This document shows, piece by piece, positions 56,601 to 64,000 of a DNA stretch of 64,000 bases. Each line of letters opens with the position of its first letter. Positions within the stretch are counted from its first letter, which is position 1. The position numbers and the translations under genes were made by a program. The stretch lies in the NCBI GenBank assembly GCA_950097015.1, contig CATNEN010000005.1:558001-622000 (forward strand). The letters are read 5' to 3'. This stretch comes from Macrostomum hystrix. Its lineage: Eukaryota > Platyhelminthes > Macrostomidae. The notes under the pieces are model-generated. The model saw only the letters and a program-made list of their open reading frames with translations. It was not told where the DNA came from and searched no databases.

Positions 56601-56797
56601 CAAAAATGGACGAATTTTTCACTGGGTGGGTATGGACACTTAAATGTTTTCTTGAATAAGGCTTCCTTCACTCTCATTAATTCTTCTAGGAAATTGTCCA
56701 ACTTTCTATCCATTTGTCTGGTTATTGACTCATCAGACAATTGGTCTCTTAAAAGCTCACTTTCAGGGGCCTTGGGTGGTCTTCTAAGTATATGCAT
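56600..56797 (-). CDS. Unidentified open frame, possible mobile-element remnant
   Basis: The minus strand encodes about 66 residues of plausible protein composition (ILRRPPKAPESELLRDQ, NFLEELMRVKEALFKKTF, CPYPPSEKFVHFC) before running into the direct repeats at 56360-56600. No family is recognised. Confidence 0.25.
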
Positions 56798-56849
56798 TGA
56801 AAACTGGACAGAATTATTGTGTCTGGGCTCCCCAGTGGACTAAGAGCTA

Positions 56850-57808
56850 CATTAAACAAATATGCTTGTTCATAGAGAAGTATTCTGTCTGCTTATTTTT
56901 TCATGTGCAAAGACAGGTATAGATTGCACAGCACTGAATCTATTTTTTTCAAAATGTAACAACTGTCTGCTGTGTTTATGCCTATATGGTTTACAAATCT
57001 TTAGAACTGGCTAGGCCTAGACCAGTTAGAAATGACATTAGGCAACTAGCTAGCTTAATTGTCACTTGACTGTCATTTTTTCACTTAATTCCATTTTGTT
57101 ATAATAAATTAGCAAAAGTATAGATGTATACACCAAACAATCAACAAAGATGAGCCTAACTTGTAATTTATTAAAGTAATTCTTTGTGGCATTTAGTTGC
57201 TAAAACAATGCACAAATACAACTTTCTATATTTCAACTGTCATTAATAGTTTAGCAAAGACAATTTATTATTTTTGTATACACAATAGATGCAAAAGTAA
57301 ATATTTGAGGAGTACAAGAATGATGATATCTAATTATTGTTATCCTTTGTAAATAATTATTTTTTTATATTTCAATACATTTTTTATTTATCTATAAGAT
57401 AGTGCCTAGTGATTTTTTTGTAGCCTGTTTTTATAACCTCTAGAATACTGAATTGAAGTGCTGAATATTAGTATTTTTATTATATTTTTATGTCTTATTA
57501 CAATATGTAGTATTCTGAATAATGGTAAGGATAAATTGATCAGTAACAGTCTAGTTTAGCTGATGTTAAAATTTAATTTTTGTACATAGTTTTTTGACTG
57601 ATGCTAAAATGCTGAGCACATATGTCTAAATACAAAATTTCCAATGAAAATTATTTAGTCTTTTATATCCAAGATACCTTTAGACACATTTGAAAAAAAT
57701 TAATCCATTACTCGACCTCTACAGTAGAGCACTGAACTCCAATAAACCTAAGACTCTAAGACTGTCAGTTAATCCTAACACCAGTTAAAATAGTCCCACT
57801 GTTCTCTT
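56850..57808. other. AT-rich intergenic upstream of RPL18
   Basis: No gene or repeat is recognised. It should contain the RPL18 promoter, but no clear element was identified. Confidence 0.5.
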
Positions 57809-57811
57809 CAG
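57809..57811 (+). other. Splice acceptor 2 nt before the RPL18 start codon
   Basis: The sequence gttctcttcag is followed by cc and then ATG. A good acceptor this close to a start codon fits either a 5' UTR intron or spliced-leader trans-splicing. Confidence 0.5.
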
Positions 57812-57813
57812 CC

Positions 57814-59151
57814 ATGGGTGTTGACATCTGCCACAAGAACGATCGCAAGGTTCGCCGCACCAACCCAAAGTCGGACGATGTCTACCTGCGCCTGCTAGTG
57901 AAGCTCTACCGTTTCTTGGCGCGTCGCACCGGCGCCAAGTTTAACAAGATCGTCCTGCGACGCCTGTTTATGAGCCGAGCTAATCGCGGCCCCCTATCCT
58001 TGGCCCGGCTTGGCCGAATGCTGCGCAAGCCGAATCGCGAGGGTCGCATTGTCGTCACGGTTGGCACGGTTACTAACGACTCTAGAGTGCAGACAATTCC
58101 AAAGGTTTGTGCCTATTGTTGTACTCTTCAAGACAACGCGGTTTTTATATTTCACTGCAGTTGGAAAATCTACTTTAGTCTGCACTGACCAATTGACCGA
58201 TAATGCTTAATAAAAAAATATTTCGAAATAAGCACCACGGACGATCTAGTCTATTAACAGTAGCCAGCATGCAGGTTCATAAACTTGTTAAGAACTGCGC
58301 ATCAAAGGGTGGCCCTAAGAAGGGCCGTTTTAGCAAGTAACTTTTTGTTTCTGCGTTGCGAATTTTTTTTTATTTTACATGATTCTAATAACTGAAACAC
58401 AATGTTATTTTTACGAGGATAAGAGTATAAGATAAGATAAGGATAAGGATAAGAGGATAATCTTGGGTATTGTATTTTCCCTATTTATATGAGAGGATAT
58501 CTTGTGTTTTTACTGCCGATTTCCATCAGGAGTATCAGACTCATAGATAAAAATGAGATAGTGTGTTTTTCCCTATTCGCATCAGAAGAATCTCTGGTAT
58601 TTTCCTTCTTTCCATCTGATGTGTTCAACCTATTTCTTTCGGGGGATAACTAAGGTATTTTCCGAATTTCGATATTCACTTAGGATATATCGGGATATTA
58701 GAGTATGTCAGCGATATTTTTCTATTCTGCTGTCTCTGACATTATCATTTTGCTTAGACTCATATTTTTTTGGTTTCTCAGTTAGAATTATATTAAAAAA
58801 TCCTTGCATGCTACTTAAAATAAAACTCATAGTAGTAGTATAATGTAGTTTTCTTAAATTGCTTGTATATGCCATCAGGTGACTCTGTGCGCCCTGCGCG
58901 TCACCGAGAAGGCCCGAGCTCGCCTCCTAGCAGCCGGCGGCGAGATCATCACCTTTGACGAGCTGGCCCGCCGGGCGCCCAAAGGCCAGAACACCCTGCT
59001 AGTCCAGGGCACTCGCAAGCGCGCCGCCCAGCGCCATTTCGGCCGGCCGCCCGGCGTGCCGCACTCGCACACCAAGCCGGTGGTGCGCTCCAAGGGACGC
59101 AAGTTTGAGAAGGCTCGCGGTCGCAGGGCCTCTCGCGGCTACACTAACTAA
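57814..59151 (+). CDS. RPL18: 60S ribosomal protein L18 (eL18)
   Basis: Structural protein of the large cytosolic ribosomal subunit. Two exons, 57814-58104 and 58879-59151 (phase 0), give 187 residues against 188 in human. The sequence follows the family closely: [93 protein letters not shown] and the end [19 protein letters not shown]. Third positions of codons are GC-rich, in contrast to the AT-rich flanks. The intron contains a separate 23-codon frame (58269-58340). The start codon lies 2 nt after an acceptor. Confidence 0.98.
58269..58340 (+). CDS. Small basic ORF in the RPL18 intron (uncertain)
   Basis: A 23-residue frame ([15 protein letters not shown], then PKKGRFSK) ends in TAA. It is preceded by acagtagccag, an acceptor-like sequence, and local base composition is less AT-rich than the rest of the intron. 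The Lys/Gly-rich end looks like the tail of a ribosomal or chromatin protein, but I do not recognise it. It could be an alternative last exon, a retroposed fragment or chance. Confidence 0.25.
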   Translation: MQVHKLVKNCASKGGPKKGRFSK

Positions 59152-59384
59152 CTGACTGTGCGAAGCTGGAATTAATTGAGACGAACACACACAATGAGTC
59201 TAAATTGTTAGGCACAGTTGTCTGTTATTAAACGAGATAAGATCATTGTTTAAATGATTGACACCTACTTGTGTGTCAAGTGGATTAAAAAATGTCTATC
59301 GATTTCATTGGTCTTTGATTTTTTTGATAAAACGCAATTTACTTATTGATAATATTTCTTGCAGTCAGGCTGCTGTAGGGCACA

Positions 59385-59725
59385 TCATTTAGGGGTAAGT
59401 GGCCGAGCGGTTAACGCGTTTGACTCTCGCCACCAAGGTCCCTGAGCGTGATTCTGCGGCGAGGCCAAGTTTATTTGGGACGCGGCCGCGAAGAGAAGGC
59501 TTGGGGGCTTGTCGTGCAGTTTACGCATTTTAGGGCCAACCTGCAAGGCACAGTGAGAGTGTACACTGCCTGACGATTAGAAAGTCAGGGCAGATGTTCA
59601 CACCAGTGTGAGCGTGTGCCTGCGTACAGTATCTGTGTGCGTGTGTGCTCAGGAGTCAGCGAAATGGACAGACTTGCCTCCTCGCTGGCTGCGGGTCTAG
59701 TGTCACCAAATGATGTGTCATTGCC
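59385..59725 (+). mobile_element. tRNA-derived SINE (family A), most complete copy
   Basis: The head resembles a class II (Leu/Ser-like) tRNA gene, with taagtggccgagcggttaac as box A and gagcgtgattctgcggc as a decayed box B. The body has gacgcggccgcgaagagaag, gcttgtcgtgcagttt, gggccaacctgcaaggcaca, agaaagtcagggcagatgtt, gagcgtgtgcctgcgt and ctcaggagtcagcgaaatgg. It shares these blocks with 15738-15960 and, inverted, 8447-8720. The 3' end is unclear; ttattattatgg lies at about 59742. Confidence 0.85.
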
Positions 59726-60153
59726 AACAGTCCTCCGGCAGTTATTATTATGGCAAATTTGCTTATTGTGGCCTCAGAATCGAACTCCCGACCTCTTGGT
59801 TAGGCACACTCATTAATGGCTAATTAATTTTTTGTAGAAAGAAAAAAATGTCTTCAGTTATCATGAATATGGTGTTAGAAAAATTGGCTAACAGACCTCA
59901 TCTGACAATATGTCCCAAACAGACTGTACTAGCTGCATGACAGCAAATAGTTATTTACTTGGAAATTTAAGGGCGGATTTGGTCTCCGTTCAAATCTGTT
60001 CAAATAGTTTGCTACAAGAAGAGAAAATGAACGCAGTCTTATCAAGCTGATAAAAGCCTGCGTAGCTTTATGCAGAGAACAGAAAAAGACAGCGATATAA
60101 TAAACAGAAAATTTTTTTTGCCTTGAGAAGATCAAATTGAGCTTTTAACAATT

Positions 60154-63100
60154 ATGTCTGGTTATAGAAAACTAGCTGAATCTACAACAGAAACAGCTGC
60201 AACAAGTACATATAACTTCAACTTTTCTGCAACAAAGTCAATTAGGTCATTCTTTGCATCCAGTAGAGCTTCGAGTAATTCAGCACTGATTGGTCTTCAC
60301 ACCGGTTCCCTGCTGTTCGTCGGATTCATCTGGTCGGTGCTGATTGGCGCCGGTGTCCGATGCCGCAGTCCATTGTCGGCTGATGTGCAGCACAGCCTGC
60401 CATCTGACTATGGAGATAAGCAGCAAATGCACTGGCTGGCTTGCAGTCACGGCATTGTAGTGTTCCTGTTTGTGCCGCTGTGGTCTGGTCTTATTGATCT
60501 GTTGAAGGTCTGTCCTCTTAGACTCTTGATTGTCATGTGTTAGACTCTTGATTGTCACCTGTTCGACTCTTGATTGTTATCTGTTAGACTCTTGATTGTA
60601 ACCTGTTAGACTCTTGATTGTCACCTGTTAGACTCTTGATTGTCACCTGTTAGACTCTTGATTGTTATCTGTTAGACTCTTGATTGTAACCTGTTAGACT
60701 CTTGATTGTCACCTGTTAGACTCTTGATTGTCATCTGTTAGACTTAAGATTAGTCACCTGTTAGACTCTAAATAGTCATCTGTTAGACTCTTGATTTTCA
60801 CCTGTTAGACTCTTGATTGTCATCTGTTAGACTCTTGATTGTCACCTGTTCGACTCATGATTGTTATCTGTTAGACTCTTGATTGTAACCTGTTAGACTC
60901 TTGATTGTCACCTGTTAGACTCTTGATTGTCACCTGTTAGACTCTTGATTGTCATCTGTTAGACTTAAGATTAGTCACCTGTTAGACTCTAAATAGTCAT
61001 CTGTTAGACTCTTGATTTTCACCTGTTAGACTCTTGATTGTCATCTGTTAGACTCTTGATTGTCATCTGTTAGACTCTTGATTGTCATCTGTTAGACTTA
61101 AGATTAGTCACCTATTAGACTCTAAATTATTCACCTATTAGACTCTAAATTAATCAATTAGACTCTAAATTAGTCACCTATTAGACTCTAAATTACTCAC
61201 CTAATAGACTCTAAATTAGTCACCTATTAGACTCTAAATTAATCAATTAGACTCTAAATTAGTCACCTATTAGACTCAATTAGTCACCTATTAGACTCTA
61301 AATTAGTCACCTATTAGACTCTAAATTAATCAATCAAACTCTAAATTAGTCACCTATTAGACTCAATTAGTCACCTATTAGACTCTAAATTAGTCACCTA
61401 TTAGACTCAATTAGTCACCTATTAGACTCTAAATTAGTCACCTATTAGACTCTAAATTAGTCACCTATTAGACTTAATTAGTCACCTATTAGACTCTAAA
61501 TTAGTCACCTATTAGACTCAATTAGTCACCTATTAGATTCTAAATTAGTCACCTATTAGAATCAATTAGTCACCTATTAGACTCTAAATTAGTCACCTAT
61601 TAGACTCAATTAGTCACCTATTAGACTCTAAATTAGTCACCTATTAGACTCTAAATTAATCAATTAGACTCTAAATTAGTCACCTATTAGACTCAATTAG
61701 TCACCTATTAGACTCTAAATTAGTCACCTATTAGACTCAATTAGTCACCTATTAGACTCTAAATTAATCAATTAGACTCTAAATTAGTCACCTATTAGAC
61801 TCAATTAGTCACCTATTAGACTCTAAATTAGTCACCTATTAGACTCAATTAGTCACCTATTAGACTCTAAATTAGTCACCTATTAGACTCTAAATTAATC
61901 AATTAGACTCTAAATTTGTCACCTATTAGACTCTAAATTAATCAATTAGACTCTAAATCAGTCACCTATTAGACTCAATTAGTCACCTATTAGACTCTAA
62001 ATTAGTCACCTATTAGACTCTAAATTAGTCACCTATTAGACTCTAAATTAGTCACCTATTAGACTCAATTAGTCACCTATTAGACTCTAAATTAGTCACC
62101 TATTAGACTCAATTAGTCACCTATTAGACTCTAAATTAATCAATTAGACTCTAAATTAGTCACCTATTAGACTCAATTAGTCACCTATTAGACTCTAAAT
62201 TAGTCACCTATTAGACTCAATTAGTCACCTATTAGACTCTAAATTAGTCACCTATTAGACTCTAAATTAATCAATTAGACTCTAAATTTGTCACCTATTA
62301 GACTCTAAATTAATCAATTAGACTCTAAATCAGTCACCTATTAGACTCAATTAGTCACCTATTAGACTCTAAATTAGTCACCTATTAGACTCTAAATTAG
62401 TCACCTATTAGACTCTAAATTAGTCACCTATTAGACTCTAAATTAGTCACATGTTAGAATCTAATTTGGTCACCAGTTAGAATCTTGATTGCCACCTGTT
62501 CGACTCTAAATTTGTCACCAGTTAGACTCAAGATGGTTACCTGTTGGACTCTAAATCGTCACCTTGTTAGACTCCATTGATAGTCACGTGTTGGACACTA
62601 GATAGTCACATTTCAGACTCTTGATAGTAATATGTTATCTGTTAGATAAAATTTATTGTCACATTTTAGATACTCGATTTGTAATTACCTGTTAGACACA
62701 GTTAATAGTCACCTGTTATACTCTTGACAGTCACCTGTTAGACACCGTTATTAGTCTCCTGTTATACCCAGATATTCACCTGTTAGACACCTGTCTAATA
62801 GTCACCTGTGTGACACCGGATAAATTATCCATAAAATTACAATTTCTCTAATTTAGCAAGCTTTTTTGCTTACCTGTCGGAAATATCGTGAACTATAAAT
62901 ATTACAACAGGTGAGCTATCGACTATGCTCATTGGCTGTGGGCCTATTAGCCCTGATTTCCTGCGTCCTGTCCGCCGGACTGCAGGACCCGGGTCATTTA
63001 GTCCTAACTGACGCTGTCATGTCTGGCACGGCCAGTTCCATCGCTCTGGCCATCCTGATCCTACTAATTGACGACCACTTCCCCGAGGATTCTAAGCTTC

Positions 63101-64000
63101 GAGTCCTGGCGACCACCTGCGTGCAGGGCAACTCGGTGGCCACTTTCTATCTGGTTGCGCGATTCGCTGATTGGCTGCCGAGTGTCGGCTGGCGCGGCGC
63201 TTTCTATTGGCTGGGAGGCTGCCATTGCGCATTGGCGCTGACCGGGTCGGTTCTGTTCTCTCGGCGACCTGACCGACGATGGTGCCGGAGACAGGCGTCG
63301 ACATCCGCGTCTGCTAGCGATGAAGACTTTCAGAGGACTGAAGAGTCCAGTGTGATTGACAAGATTCGAGAAAGCGGCGACTGGTCAAATAGACTGCTGA
63401 GCTTGTCGCAGGTGAGATTCCATGAACCACGAACAGAGTTTCATGATCCTGAAGTTTCATGATCCTGAAGTTTCATTATCCTGAAGTTTCATTATCCTGA
63501 AGTTTCATTATCCTGAAGTTTCATTATCCTGAAGTTTCATTATCCTGAAGTTTCATTATCCTGAAGTTTCATGATCCTAAAGTTTCATGATCCTAAAGTT
63601 TCATGATCCTAAAGTTTCATGATCCTGAAGTTTCACTTCCCTGAAGTTTCACTTCCCTGAAGTTTCACTTCCCTGAAGTTTCACTTCCCTGAAGTTTCAC
63701 TTCCCTGAAGTTTCACTTCCCTGAAGTTTCACTTCCCTGAAGTTTCACTTCCCTGAAGTTTCACTTCCCTGAAGTTTCAATTCCCCAAAGTTTCACTTCC
63801 CTGAAGTTTCACTTCCCTGAAGTTTCACTTCCCCAAAGTTTCACTTCCCTGAAGTTTCACTTCCCTGAAGTTTCACTTCCCTGAAGTCTCACTTCCCCTA
63901 ACAAGATTGAGAACGTCAATTGCAGGCGGATTTTGATCAGAGTGGCACTGTACTACTCTGGCTGCTTGAGCGGCTAATCGCGGCGCTTATCTCAGATGGA
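60154..64000 (+). CDS. Major facilitator superfamily transporter (partial)
   Basis: Multi-pass membrane transporter; the substrate cannot be told. Exons 60154-60507, 62911-63411 and 63926 onward join in phase 0 and run off the window. The start MSGYRKLAES precedes membrane segment 1 (IGLHTGSLLFVGFIWSVLIG). Segment 2 ends WSGLIDLLK, and the next exon begins VSYRLCSLAVGLLAL, which together form an MFS motif-A-like loop (G-x3-D...R). Later segments include GTASSIALAILILLIDDHFP and VGWRGAFYWLGGCHCALALTG, typical of MFS segments 4 and 6, followed by a charged Ser-rich central loop. The first intron (2.4 kb) and second intron are nearly all minisatellite. Confidence 0.75.
60510..62810. repeat. 22-23-bp minisatellite with higher-order structure in MFS intron 1
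   Basis: The left part (to about 61080) has unit gactcttgattgtcacctgt plus ta. The right part has gactctaaattagtcaccta plus tta, with shortened versions gactcaattagtcacc and attaatcaatta. Blocks of several hundred bp recur in the same variant order (for example about 61640-61930 and 62110-62320), showing higher-order duplication. The array decays toward 62800. Confidence 0.95.
63430..63905. repeat. 16-bp minisatellite in MFS intron 2
   Basis: About 29 units. The first third is ctgaagtttcattatc, and the rest is ctgaagtttcacttcc. The array begins about 20 bp after the donor and ends about 20 bp before the next acceptor. Confidence 0.95.

Noticed and set aside
59393-59480. Functional tRNA-Leu or tRNA-Ser gene
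   Set aside because: Box B is decayed and the sequence continues into a SINE body shared with two other loci.

Overview
This is nuclear DNA of an animal. It has interrupted genes with standard GT-AG introns, metazoan signalling and membrane proteins (a GABA-B receptor, a DEG/ENaC channel, an MFS transporter), cytosolic ribosomal protein L18, remnants of eukaryotic transposons and tRNA-derived SINEs. Two features point to a flatworm (Platyhelminthes). One is a class I (Fe-S) fumarase, which I know from flatworms and which is unusual in animals. The other is a set of first coding exons that begin exactly at a splice acceptor, in phase 0, with no ATG of their own; flatworm spliced leaders are known to end in AUG. 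The taxon remains an inference.

Layout. At 1.1-1.4 kb is the last exon of class I fumarase (+). At 2.5-5.5 kb is a WD40 protein of the DCAF7 family (+, 4 exons). At 8.9-16.7 kb is a GABA-B receptor subunit 1-type gene (+, 9 exons, 906 codons when spliced). At 20.0-23.4 kb is a DEG/ENaC channel (-, 3 exons). At 25.6-27.0 kb is a broken non-LTR reverse transcriptase inside a minisatellite. From 27.1 to 46.9 kb every recognised gene is on the minus strand: the copper chaperone CCS (3 exons) with ADAT3 and a 2.2 kb BEN-domain DNA transposon nested in one intron; a TRZ1-like tRNase Z; RCE1; a second TRZ1-like tRNase Z with a Gln-rich repeat; TIMM9; and an LRRC14/PRAME-type LRR protein. From 47 to 57.8 kb lies AT-rich DNA with Tc1/mariner and THAP/P-element remnants and orphan ORFs. 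At 57.8-59.2 kb is RPL18 (+, 2 exons), and from 60.2 kb an MFS transporter runs off the right edge (+).

The most conspicuous property is that most introns and many intergenic gaps are filled by tandem minisatellites (units about 14-58 bp). Nearly every array has its own unit. One 16-bp unit occurs in introns of two unrelated genes, and some arrays lie inside coding sequence (a 10-residue repeat in tRNase Z, an 8-residue repeat in ADAT3).

There is no obvious shared pathway. RNA processing and translation (two tRNase Z-like proteins, ADAT3, RPL18), protein maturation and import (RCE1, TIMM9, CCS) and neuronal signalling (GABA-B, DEG/ENaC) are all represented. Exon joins were chosen by protein similarity recalled from family knowledge, GT-AG sites and phase. 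The joined coding lengths of GABBR1, CCS, the DEG/ENaC gene, LRRC14, DCAF7 and RPL18 are all multiples of three without internal stops.
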